Positions 17,439-25,256 of a stretch of 37,831 bases of DNA are shown piece after piece. The notes below the pieces were generated by a model. The model did not search any database. It had not been told where the DNA came from and saw only the letters and a list, made by a program, of their open reading frames with translations. The stretch covers positions 1-37,831 of the forward strand of contig JAJFGL010000026.1 of assembly GCA_021776135.1 (NCBI GenBank). The letters run 5' to 3'. Position numbers and translations under genes: made by a program. The DNA is from Kiloniellaceae bacterium (GTDB lineage Bacteria > Pseudomonadota > Alphaproteobacteria > Kiloniellales > J153). The stretch's first letter is position 1; each line of letters opens with the position of its first letter.

Positions 17439-17466
17439 TTGACCGGCCCAGGCAATGGGTTATATT
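17439..17466 (+). promoter_or_regulatory. Candidate sigma-70 promoter for the MocR gene
   Basis: TTGACC (17439-17444) and TATATT (17461-17466) are separated by 16 bp, a good match to -35 and -10 elements. Transcription would start near 17473, leaving a leader before the ATG at 17547 that has its own GGAGG. This supports the shorter start for the regulator. Confidence 0.45.
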
Positions 17467-17546
17467 TGGTCTGGCGATTGCATATGTTTTCGAAAGAATG
17501 CCATGCCATTTTCAAGGCGTGGCCACATCGTGGAGGTTTGAGAGCC

Positions 17547-19112
17547 ATGGTCAAGCGCGCCCGCGGAGCGCTCCTGCTTTCATTGGAGTTGGATCGCGCG
17601 TCCAGCCAGCATTTGAGCGTTCAACTCTATGCCGGCCTACGCGAGATTATTCTCGCCGGTGGACTCATGGCCGGTGACAGATTACCGGCCAGCCGGGCCT
17701 TGGCGCTGGATCTCGGCGTTTCCAGAACCACGGTGAGCGAGGCCTATGAAAGGCTGGTATCCGAAGAGCTAATCGAATCCCGTGTCGGCGCCGGGTCTTT
17801 CGTCAGCGAGGCCCTGAAGTCGGCGCGCCCGGTCAAAGACGAAGCCAAGAAGCGGTCCGGCAAAGCGCCTTCGGTCAAGCCGGCCCGGCTGTCCAGTTCA
17901 ATCGCCAAGGCCTCCGATCAATTTCGCCAACGCCTGCCCCATGAGCCGCGGGCCTTCACCACGGCGCTGCCGGCCTTCGATGCCTTTCCGGTCGCCCAAT
18001 GGGCCCGCCAGAATGCGAAACATTGGCGCGGCGGCCGGAACGCGGTGTTCGGATACGGCGATCCGCTGGGCTACATGCCGCTGCGCCGGGCGATCGCCTC
18101 GCATCTCAAGGCCAATCGCGGAATTTCTTGCGATCCGCGGCAAATCTTCATCGTCGGTGGGGCGCAACAGGCGTTCCATCTCATTGCCAGCGTGTTGCTG
18201 AACCCGGGCGACACGGTCTGGTTCGAGAACCCCGGCGCGATCGGCGCGCGCAACTCTCTGGTCGCGGTCGGCGCCAATCTGGTCGCCCTGCCGATCGACA
18301 AATATGGGATGCAAGTCGAAGTGGGATTGCGAAAGGCGCCTGACTTCCGCTTGACCTTCGTGACGCCCGCCCATCAGCAACCGCTTGGCGCGACCATGAG
18401 CCTGGAGCGCCGCTTCGCCTTGCTCCAGGCGGCCGAATCCGCGGATGCAATCATTATCGAGGACGACTGGGACGGCGAGCTCCGCTACGCCGGTCGGCCC
18501 ATGCACACGCTCAAAAGCGTGGACCGCTCGGGCCGGGTCATCTATGTCGGGACCTTCAGCAAGACCATGTTCCCGGCTTTACGTCTCGGATATTTTCTGG
18601 CGCCCGATCATCTTTTCGATACATTCGAGCGCGTGGCCAGCGCCTTCTTGCACGAGGTGCCATCCAATCTGCAGGCCGTGGTGGCCGCCTTTATGGAAGA
18701 AGGCCACTTTGCCTCGCACATACGCCGCATGCGCAAGATTTATGCTGAACGCTTCCATGTTTTGCAGGACGCGGCCGGGAAAAAGCTGCGGGGCTTGCTC
18801 GATATCGTACCGGCCGATACGGGGCTCCACACCGTCGGGCTGCTTGCGGACGGATTTCGCGAAGATGAGGTCAGCGCCGCCGCCGATGCGCGTAAGATTA
18901 CCGTCGCCCCGATCAACCGGTTTTGTATGGAACCGATCGCCACCAAGGGCTTGGTGTTGGGCTTCAGCGGCATCAAGCCCCAGGAGATCGTCGCCGGCAT
19001 CGACACCCTGGCGCAGGTGCTTGAGGACCTGGATGCCGGTTCGCCAAGGCGCGAGCCACGCCTGGCCGGTCGAGCCATAGCGGCCTCGCCATCTACGCAG
19101 TTCCTGGCCTAA
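17547..19112 (+). CDS. MocR-type transcription regulator (GntR DNA-binding domain fused to aminotransferase-like domain)
   Basis: Protein of 521 residues with a winged helix-turn-helix at about 14-84 (YAGLREIILAGGLMAGDRLP, SRTTVSEAYERL) joined by a basic linker to a fold-type I aminotransferase domain. The PLP-binding Lys339 (GTFSKTMFPALRLGY) and the EDDWDGE motif are retained, so PLP can bind and act as effector or co-effector. A frame extends 36 codons further up, but ATG 17547 has TGGAGG 10 bases upstream and begins at the conserved part. It is divergent from the dehydratase-transporter operon and probably controls it through the repeats at 17350-17415. Usual ligands of the family are amino compounds, which fits the amidase in the operon. 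Confidence 0.92.
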   Translation: MVKRARGALLLSLELDRASSQHLSVQLYAGLREIILAGGLMAGDRLPASRALALDLGVSRTTVSEAYERLVSEELIESRVGAGSFVSEALKSARPVKDEAKKRSGKAPSVKPARLSSSIAKASDQFRQRLPHEPRAFTTALPAFDAFPVAQWARQNAKHWRGGRNAVFGYGDPLGYMPLRRAIASHLKANRGISCDPRQIFIVGGAQQAFHLIASVLLNPGDTVWFENPGAIGARNSLVAVGANLVALPIDKYGMQVEVGLRKAPDFRLTFVTPAHQQPLGATMSLERRFALLQAAESADAIIIEDDWDGELRYAGRPMHTLKSVDRSGRVIYVGTFSKTMFPALRLGYFLAPDHLFDTFERVASAFLHEVPSNLQAVVAAFMEEGHFASHIRRMRKIYAERFHVLQDAAGKKLRGLLDIVPADTGLHTVGLLADGFREDEVSAAADARKITVAPINRFCMEPIATKGLVLGFSGIKPQEIVAGIDTLAQVLEDLDAGSPRREPRLAGRAIAASPSTQFLA

Positions 19113-19236
19113 ACACGCGTTCGTTCGCGGGGTGTCTTAGGAAAATGGCTTGCGACCTCGCAAATGGGTGGGCCGGAGCGCACCCGCCGCGGCCGCGAGC
19201 GCGCGCCTCGTACGTGTCCAATTCGAATAGATGTCT

Positions 19237-19503
19237 TCACCGACGGCCACGGTTCTTGATAACCATTTCGTCGAGATGCCAGCGTGCACTGGCGCGTGGA
19301 CGGCAGCGGCGACGATTGCCCGCAATTAGCCAGCCGAACTTCAGGAACCAGCGTCGAACTGTTTCGTTCGAAACGTCGATGCCACGCCCAGCCAGCAATT
19401 CCTCGACATCACGAAACGAAAGCGTGAACCGGGCATAGAGCCATACCGCATGTTGGATGATCACGGGCGAATAACGGTGTCGTTTGTAAGGTATCGGGGT
19501 CAT
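19237..19503 (-). pseudogene. IS6-family transposase, N-terminal remnant
   Basis: 88 codons matching the start of IS6-family transposases: KRHRYSPVIIQHAVWLYARF, then LSFRDVEELLAGRGIDVSNE, TVRRWFLKFG and WHLDEMVI with the first catalytic Asp. After KNRGRR the frame hits TGA and the DNA no longer resembles the family, so about two thirds of the gene (the remaining DDE residues) is deleted. The 5' terminal repeat is still present 41 bp upstream of the ATG. Same orientation as the IS6 copy at the right edge of the window. Confidence 0.88.
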
Positions 19504-19543
19504 ACCGAGACCGTACCGGTCCCTCCCCGCACCGGCTATCGAC

Positions 19544-19559
19544 TTAACGTGTCAATGCC
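19544..19559 (-). repeat. IS6-family terminal repeat, 5' end of the left copy
   Basis: On the minus strand this reads GGCATTGACACGTTAA. It matches, with one mismatch, the repeat at 37579-37594 just beyond the transposase stop of the right copy. The tip is 56 bp from the transposase ATG, a usual distance for this family. Confidence 0.75.
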
Positions 19560-19609
19560 GCCTCGAAAGACGTGAGGAATCGAAGAATCTCCGTGCCGAC
19601 AGATCTTCG

Positions 19610-21127
19610 TTACATGGTTTTCCAGTCTTCCGCTTGCTCAAAGGCATAGGCGGCCCGGTAGATCGTGGTCTCGTCGTAGTGCCGGCCGACGAGATGGAGG
19701 CCGATGGGCAGGCCGTCGCCTAGGCCGCAGGGGACGGTCAGAGCCGGATGACCCGTGGCATCGAAGGCCGCGGTGTTTGGGAACATCTCGTGCGCGCGTT
19801 GAATCTTAAGCGAACGCGGCGCGTCAGGCGGTGGTATGGGCGTCGCCTTGAGCGGCAGGGTCGGCATGAGCAGTAGGTCGACCTTGGACAAGGCTTGGTC
19901 GTAGGCCGCCCGCAGGCGCCGCGAAAGGTTCTGCGCCTTGGCGTAGTGATGCCCGCCGTACTGATTCAGCATGTATTGTCCCAGGAGAATCACGTAGGTC
20001 AGCGAATCGGATAGTTCGTCGGCCCGGTGCCGCCAGGATGAATAGCTATCGAGGAGGCTCGTAACATAGAGGCCACGCCAATTGGTGCCGAAGCCGTTAC
20101 CCAGCATCATGCAGTCGACGGTACCCTCGACCCCGATCGGAGTCCAGATGGCGAGGCTCTGCAGATGCATGGGGATGGATATCGTCTCGACTTGGGCACC
20201 GAGCTTCGCGAACCGCTGTGCCGCCGCACGAACTTTTTCGTCCACGTCAGCTTCCGAATTGGCGTGACCAAAGCCTTCCTCCAGCACGCCGATACGAAGG
20301 TCGGAAATATTACCATCCAGGCGCGCAGTATACTCGTCGGCGTGGGCGCCATATTGCCGCGGATCCAGGCCGTCTTCGCCGGCGATGACTTCTAGCAGAA
20401 GTGCATTATTATAAACAGTATCGGTCATGGGTCCGCAGTGATCGATAGTCATCTCGATCGGCATGACTCCGGTATAGGGCACCAAACCATGGGTAGCTTT
20501 CATGCCGCAAATACCGCTATAGGATGCCGGAATGCGGATCGAGCCGGCCTGATCGCATCCGAGCGCCATGGGCACCTCCCCAGCCGCCACGAGCGCCGCG
20601 CTGCCCGACGAAGATCCTCCGGTCGTATAGCCCGCTTTCCACGGGTTCTGAACCGGCCGTCCGGTGGCGTTGGTGTGACTGCCGCCGGAGAAGCACAGAT
20701 ACTCGCAATGCGCTTTGCCCGCGATCTCGCCGCCGGCATCGAGAATTCGGGTGACCACGGTGGCGTCGATGTCGGGGGTATATCCCTCCAGTACCGAAGC
20801 GCCATTCATCATGGGCACGCCGGCGACGCAGATATTATCTTTTATGGCGACCCGCTTGCCAGTGAGCTTGCCTTGCGGCGCCCCCTTAATCTCGGTTTTC
20901 ACATACCAGGCATTGTATTTGTTCTCCTCATCGTCCGGACGATAACCCGGCGTACGTGGATATTTCACGACCGGAAGATTATCCGGCATCGCATCGACGA
21001 CATTGTAGCCGGCGATCAGAGGGGCCATGCACTCAAGGTACTCAGCTGCGTCTTGGTCCGAAAGCGTGATGCCGAGTTGCCGCCCCACCTCAATGAGTTG
21101 CGCGGTGGATGGAGTATTGATGGTCAT
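19610..21127 (-). CDS. Amidase, AmdA-like (nitrile-pathway amidase type)
   Basis: Amidase-signature enzyme of 505 residues. It resembles the Rhodococcus-type enantioselective amidases usually encoded beside nitrile hydratase: GVPMMNGASVLEGYTPD (103-119), LVPYTGVMPIEMTIDHCGPM and the ending region FPNTAAFDATGHPALTVP are shared with that group. The triad is Lys96 (VAIKDN), Ser172 (GGSSSGS) and Ser196 (DQAGSIRIP). An N-terminal helical extension of about 70 residues is also typical. No nitrile hydratase genes occur in the window. ATG 21127 has GGGAG 8 bases upstream. It is divergent from the GatC-like/amidase pair to its right and lies just inside the IS6 end. Confidence 0.93.
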   Translation of the reverse strand: MTINTPSTAQLIEVGRQLGITLSDQDAAEYLECMAPLIAGYNVVDAMPDNLPVVKYPRTPGYRPDDEENKYNAWYVKTEIKGAPQGKLTGKRVAIKDNICVAGVPMMNGASVLEGYTPDIDATVVTRILDAGGEIAGKAHCEYLCFSGGSHTNATGRPVQNPWKAGYTTGGSSSGSAALVAAGEVPMALGCDQAGSIRIPASYSGICGMKATHGLVPYTGVMPIEMTIDHCGPMTDTVYNNALLLEVIAGEDGLDPRQYGAHADEYTARLDGNISDLRIGVLEEGFGHANSEADVDEKVRAAAQRFAKLGAQVETISIPMHLQSLAIWTPIGVEGTVDCMMLGNGFGTNWRGLYVTSLLDSYSSWRHRADELSDSLTYVILLGQYMLNQYGGHHYAKAQNLSRRLRAAYDQALSKVDLLLMPTLPLKATPIPPPDAPRSLKIQRAHEMFPNTAAFDATGHPALTVPCGLGDGLPIGLHLVGRHYDETTIYRAAYAFEQAEDWKTM

Positions 21128-21351
21128 TCGAGATCTCCCTCTTTCCGGTTCCTAAACCCTGCCAGTCATGGCGGTGTAATGTGCCCAGCGAGACCCGCAA
21201 TACGGGCGCTGACATTTCGAGCGGCGCGTAGATACAGTGTGGCAGCATTCTTTGTATCTGTTAAGCTCAGAAATCAAAATTCGTGGACTGCGGACAAGCG
21301 ACTCAAGTCGCATGTAACAGATCTCTGAGCGAGAAAATGGGGAGCGCCGCT

Positions 21352-21558
21352 ATGGGTCAAATATCGCCGGAAAATCTTGAGAATCTCTGTGTGGAGCTGT
21401 TTGGCGTGGATCTGGAGCGCGACAGGCTGGAGATCCTGGTCGTTGAATTGCAGGGCATATTACTCGAAATCAAAAAGCTTCGTGAGCTCGACTTAACCGA
21501 CGAGCATCCGGTGGTCATATTCGATCCCGAGACAGTATATAGGAATTCTGACTCATGA
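21352..21558 (+). CDS. GatC-like small protein, partner of the next amidase (copy A)
   Basis: 68-residue protein resembling the GatC/AtzG type of small subunits that clamp around an amidase-signature enzyme. It aligns without gaps over its whole length with the 68-residue protein at 26648-26854 (29 identical positions), most strongly at 40-59, IKKLRELDLTDEHPVVIFDP. I chose ATG 21352: GGGGAG precedes it by 7 bases and the length then equals that of copy B. Two earlier starts are possible. Its stop overlaps the amidase start (ATGA), implying coupled synthesis in equal amounts. The family name is inference; the pairing is directly visible. Confidence 0.82.
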   Translation: MGQISPENLENLCVELFGVDLERDRLEILVVELQGILLEIKKLRELDLTDEHPVVIFDPETVYRNSDS

Positions 21559-22952
21559 GCGACTGCGACGTCGAGCTTCTGCCGATCGAAATCCTTGCCT
21601 CTAAGATTGAAAAGCAAGAGATAACGGCGTCTGAACTTGTCGAACGAATGCTCGGTCGCATCGGCAACCACGATTCGAAGATCGAAGCCTTTGTGCGAGT
21701 TTCCGACACCGCTAAAGCCGCCGCACACCAAGCAGACGAGGATATCCGAAATGGGCTTTACCGCGGATCTCTCCATGGCATTCCGATCGGGATCAAGGAC
21801 AACTACCTGACCGAGGACATGTCGACAACCGCCGGCACCAAGGTGCCGGACATCTCCTTTCCCAATACGGACGCAACCGCCGTCCACTTGCTGCGGGAAG
21901 CCGGTGCCATTCTCATCGGCAAGACCAACATGCATGAGTTTGCTTGGGGTAACGTGACGCCGCCCACAAAAAACCCCTGGGACCGCAACCGAGTGCCCGG
22001 TGGCTCGAGCGGTGGATCGGGCGCCGCTGTGGCTGCGTCGTTCTGCTCGGCAGCTCTGGGATCAGATACCGGCGGTTCGGTTCGGATCCCGGCGAGCTTG
22101 TGTGGTACCGTGGGCCTGAAGCCGACCTATGGCCTGGTCAGCAAGAGCGGCATTATAACGCATAGTTGGTCCTTGGATCATCCCGGACCACTGACGAAGA
22201 CCGTGACCGATGCGGCGCTAATTCTGAACGTCTTGGCAGCATTCGACTCGGAGGATCCGAGCAGCCGCAAGATTGCGGTCCCCGATTATCGGCGGTCGCT
22301 TGGGCAATCGATCAAGGATCTTCGAATTGGTGTCTGCCGGAACCACTTCTTTGGGCAGAACGATTCGGAAGTCGAGGCCGCGGTTGAAAGCGCGATCGAA
22401 GAACTCACGGAACTCTCGGCTGGGCTGGTCGAATTTGAGCTGCCGAACCTGCAGTACGGTCTCGGCGCTATCTTCACGATCGAATTGGCATCCTCGTCCT
22501 GTTATCACGATCGGTCCCTTAAGGCCGGCTTGCAGAAAGGCTTTCAGCCTGACGTTCGAACCTTGGTCGAGGCCGGAAAATTCATCACGGCCACGGACTA
22601 TTTGAAGGCTGAGCAGTTCCGTCGCGTCCTGATGCGCGACCTGGCCAAGGTTTTCGAATCGGTCGATGTCATTGTAGTGCCAACCACCCCGATCACGGCC
22701 TGGGAACTGGACCAAACGACCGTGCGGATCGGCGATGCAGACGAAAGCGTCCTGGCGGTGTCGTGGCGGCTCACCTATCCCTTCAACCTGGCTGGATTGC
22801 CCGCGATCTCGCTGCCTTGCGGTTTTGATTCCCGTAATCTACCCATAGGCATGCAAATCGCAGGGAAGCCCTTTGCCGAAGACGTTATTCTTCGCGTAGC
22901 ACACGCATACGAATCGCGTCACGATTGGCACCACCGCACGCCCAATCTCTGA
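21555..22952 (+). CDS. Amidase signature family hydrolase, copy A (GatA-like)
   Basis: Amidase of 465 residues with Lys81 (GIPIGIKDNY), Ser151 (PGGSSGGSGAAV) and Ser175 (GSDTGGSVRIPA). It is a clear paralog of the amidase at 25257-26651: GVCRNHFFGxN, GLGAIFxxELASS and SWRLTYPFNLxGLPAIS recur in both. Unlike GatA it has no GatB neighbour, and it is paired only with the GatC-like small protein, so a tRNA amidotransferase role is unlikely; small-amide or carbamoyl hydrolysis as in AtzE-like enzymes is a better model. Base composition is somewhat less GC-rich than copy B, which argues against a very recent duplication. Confidence 0.92.
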   Translation: MSDCDVELLPIEILASKIEKQEITASELVERMLGRIGNHDSKIEAFVRVSDTAKAAAHQADEDIRNGLYRGSLHGIPIGIKDNYLTEDMSTTAGTKVPDISFPNTDATAVHLLREAGAILIGKTNMHEFAWGNVTPPTKNPWDRNRVPGGSSGGSGAAVAASFCSAALGSDTGGSVRIPASLCGTVGLKPTYGLVSKSGIITHSWSLDHPGPLTKTVTDAALILNVLAAFDSEDPSSRKIAVPDYRRSLGQSIKDLRIGVCRNHFFGQNDSEVEAAVESAIEELTELSAGLVEFELPNLQYGLGAIFTIELASSSCYHDRSLKAGLQKGFQPDVRTLVEAGKFITATDYLKAEQFRRVLMRDLAKVFESVDVIVVPTTPITAWELDQTTVRIGDADESVLAVSWRLTYPFNLAGLPAISLPCGFDSRNLPIGMQIAGKPFAEDVILRVAHAYESRHDWHHRTPNL

Positions 22953-22983
22953 GTAGCGGTATCAGGCACGAGAGAGTATGGGC

Positions 22984-23020
22984 TTGGTGGAACCGGAACA
23001 GAGTCACCGGCACCTTCCAA
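22984..23020. terminator. Possible bidirectional stem-loop between convergent genes
   Basis: TTGG, GG and CCGG on the left pair with CCGG, CC and CCAA on the right around a 10-base loop, with two small internal loops. It lies between the ends of the convergent amidase A and M20 hydrolase genes. There is no long T-run, so it is only a weak terminator candidate. Confidence 0.25.
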
Positions 23021-23039
23021 TTTGCGGCATCGCCTTCGC

Positions 23040-24332
23040 TCAGGCCTTTATGCCATCTACCAAACGAATCAAGGTCTGCGCGAGCACGCGGGCGCCAGCG
23101 GCTAGGTCTTCAGGACTGGCGTTCTCCGCCGGATTATGACTGATGCCTTTTTCGCAGGGAACGAAGATCATACCGCTCGGGCAAACATCGTTCAGGAACT
23201 GCGCGTCGTGGAAGGCGCCGGAGGGCATCTGGATCGCCGGAAGGGCAAGCTCCCGCGCGCTTTCCGAAATCGCGCGCTGCACATCAAGGTCGAACAGGCA
23301 AGGTTCGCGGGAAAAGGTTTTGCGCACCCGCACGTCGCAACGGCCCACCGCGGCCTCGCATGTTGGGCCTACTGCCTCGGCAAGCCGCCATAGAACCTCC
23401 GCTTCTGGATGCCGCAGATCGACGGTGAACAGAACCCGTTCGGCGACGGTGTTGGGTGAATTCGGTGTGACAACGAAGCGCCCGACGGTGAAGCGGACGA
23501 TATCGTTATCGTCGGCCATAACTTGATTGAGCGCCTGGACCGCCGCAAGTGCACCCTGGAGTGCGTCGCGGCGGGTCTTGAGCGGGGCGGCCCCCGCGTG
23601 GGCACTCTCGCCCAAGACCTCGACTTCGAACCAGCGCGAGCCCTGAATGCCGGTCACGACACCGATCGGCACGCCCTCGGCCTCGAGGCGCGGTCCCTGT
23701 TCGATGTGCGCCTCGATGTAGGCGGCGATTGGGAAGTTGAAAGCCCGGGTCTCGTCAACCGGGGTTGCCTCAAGAGTTGCGGCGAGCGCGTCCTCCAGCC
23801 GCACGCCCTCGCCATCGGTGATCGCGAGGCAATCGGTCAGGGCCCGCGATCCGGTGAACACCATGGAGCCCATGGCGCCCGGCGCAAAGCGCCCGCCCTC
23901 CTCGTTGGTCCAGGCGACGACCTCGATCGGTCGCTCGGTCACCGCGCCGGCGTCCTCGAGCGCCTCGAGGGCCTCAAGCCCAGCGAGCACCCCATAAGCG
24001 CCGTCGAAGCGGCCGCCGCTGGGTTGACTGTCCAGGTGGCTTCCGGTCACAACCGGCGCCGCTGCCGGATCCCGGCCGGGCCGGCGGATGAACAGGTTGC
24101 CGATGGCATCCTGCGCGCTCGTGAAGCCGCGCGCCCGTGCCCAGCCGATCAGCAGTTGGCGGGCGGCGATGTCTTCTTCGGTGAATGCCTGGCGGCACAC
24201 GCCATTGCCCGGAATCGCGCCGAGCGCGGCCATTTCCATATGACGGCGCCACAATCGCTCCTGACTCACCTGGTCAGCGGCGCTACCCGGCAGATGGTTG
24301 GCCCGGGCGGCTTGTCCGGCCTCGTTGATCAT
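23040..24332 (-). CDS. M20-family N-carbamoyl-amino-acid amidohydrolase / allantoate amidohydrolase type
   Basis: Dinuclear zinc amidohydrolase of 430 residues from the hydantoinase/carbamoylase (HyuC, AllC, beta-ureidopropionase) branch of M20. Metal and catalytic residues are in TGSHLDSQPSGGRFDGAYG (His99, Asp110), WTNEEGGRF (Glu144, Glu145), IEAHIEQGP (His209) and KGISHNPAEN near the C-terminus. Such enzymes cleave a carbamoyl group to ammonia, carbon dioxide and an amino acid. ATG 24332 was preferred to an overlapping TTG at 24350 because AGGGGG precedes it at 9 bases. It lies 14 bp after the nitrilase-family gene, and is the last gene of the transporter-led operon. Confidence 0.92.
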   Translation of the reverse strand: MINEAGQAARANHLPGSAADQVSQERLWRRHMEMAALGAIPGNGVCRQAFTEEDIAARQLLIGWARARGFTSAQDAIGNLFIRRPGRDPAAAPVVTGSHLDSQPSGGRFDGAYGVLAGLEALEALEDAGAVTERPIEVVAWTNEEGGRFAPGAMGSMVFTGSRALTDCLAITDGEGVRLEDALAATLEATPVDETRAFNFPIAAYIEAHIEQGPRLEAEGVPIGVVTGIQGSRWFEVEVLGESAHAGAAPLKTRRDALQGALAAVQALNQVMADDNDIVRFTVGRFVVTPNSPNTVAERVLFTVDLRHPEAEVLWRLAEAVGPTCEAAVGRCDVRVRKTFSREPCLFDLDVQRAISESARELALPAIQMPSGAFHDAQFLNDVCPSGMIFVPCEKGISHNPAENASPEDLAAGARVLAQTLIRLVDGIKA

Positions 24333-24346
24333 GCCCTCGATCCCCC

Positions 24347-25231
24347 TCAATACCAGCCGCGCTTGATGTCCGCGCCCAGGTTTTCGGCGTAGAGATCAAT
24401 GCGCCGGTCGCGCAGCACCTGGTTAAAGTCGTTCCAGTTGCGCTTGCGCCGCGCGTCCGAAAGGTTGGCGTCGGCGATCAGCATTTCTTCGCGGTCTTCG
24501 CTGGCCGGCCCGGCGAGCGGCCATCCGGTGTGGCTGAGCACCACGCTGTTGCCAATAAACGGCTGGCCGCGTTCGGTGCCGATCCGGTCGGCGGCGGCCA
24601 CGAACATGGAATTGGTATGGGCGCCGCCCATGGCCAGGATATTGGACATCTTGGGCATGCCGGCGGGTTGCTCCGGCATGGGGACCCAGTTGGTCGGCAC
24701 GCAGAGGATGTCGGCACCCTGAAGCGCGGCGAGCCGGAACACCTCCGGGAACCAGATGTCGTAACAGACCACCACCGCGATGCGGCCGATGTCGGTGTGG
24801 AACACCGGTACCCCCAGGTTGCCCGGCTCGAAAAATAGATTCTCTTCCGCCCAAAGGTGGTTCTTGCGATAGGTGCCGATCACGCCTTGGGGACCGACCA
24901 CCACGGCGGAATTGTAAAGGGTGCGCCCCTCGCGCTCGGCGATCCCGGCGACAATGTGCATCTTGTGACGCGCCGCGGCATCCGCCCAGGCCTGGCAGCT
25001 CGGTCCGTCTGGAATCTCCTCGGCCAGCGCTCCCGCTTCTTCGCGGGTGTTGAAGACGTAGCCGCTGTTACACAGCTCGGGCATGACCACCAGGTTGGCG
25101 CCGGCTTCGGCGGCCCGGTCGATCATTTCCATACCATGGGCCAGGTTTCGGTCCTTCTCGCCGACATGGGGCTCCATCTGAAGGCAGGCAATCCGGACCT
25201 TGCTTTCGGGTTCGTGTTCGCTGGTCATCAT
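24347..25231 (-). CDS. Nitrilase-superfamily carbon-nitrogen hydrolase
   Basis: Thiol C-N hydrolase of 294 residues with the triad Glu52 (VVMPELCNSGY), Lys123 (GTYRKNHLW) and Cys156 (VVVCYDIWFPE). The sequence is closest in style to the aliphatic amidase-like, carbamoylase and beta-ureidopropionase branches, not true nitrilases, but I cannot assign one. The ATG pair at 25231/25228 is used, with GAGG upstream; a frame open further up overlaps amidase B and is not family-like. It follows amidase B by 25 bp and precedes the M20 enzyme, placing three unrelated C-N hydrolases in succession. Confidence 0.9.
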   Translation of the reverse strand: MMTSEHEPESKVRIACLQMEPHVGEKDRNLAHGMEMIDRAAEAGANLVVMPELCNSGYVFNTREEAGALAEEIPDGPSCQAWADAAARHKMHIVAGIAEREGRTLYNSAVVVGPQGVIGTYRKNHLWAEENLFFEPGNLGVPVFHTDIGRIAVVVCYDIWFPEVFRLAALQGADILCVPTNWVPMPEQPAGMPKMSNILAMGGAHTNSMFVAAADRIGTERGQPFIGNSVVLSHTGWPLAGPASEDREEMLIADANLSDARRKRNWNDFNQVLRDRRIDLYAENLGADIKRGWY

Positions 25232-25256
25232 GGCGCGGCCTCGGTCAGGTTTCGAG

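Larger units (their letters stand above)
19113..19609. other. 497-bp interval holding an IS6-family remnant
   Basis: The right two thirds contain the 5' part of an IS6-family element (transposase start and terminal repeat). Between 19113 and 19236 there is no gene I recognise; a minus-frame open stretch ending at 19137 (RTRRALAAAAGALRPTHLRG) is GC-driven and unsupported. From 19560 to 19609 is the short 3' flank of the amidase. Confidence 0.6.

Noticed and set aside
19137-19325. Minus-strand 62-codon frame overlapping the IS6 remnant
   Set aside because: It runs out of frame through transposase sequence, then into unrelated DNA; no support as a gene.
21283-21351. Longer N-terminus for the first GatC-like protein (91 residues)
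   Set aside because: The ATG at 21352 has GGGGAG at the right distance and gives exactly the length of its paralog, which aligns from that Met onward.
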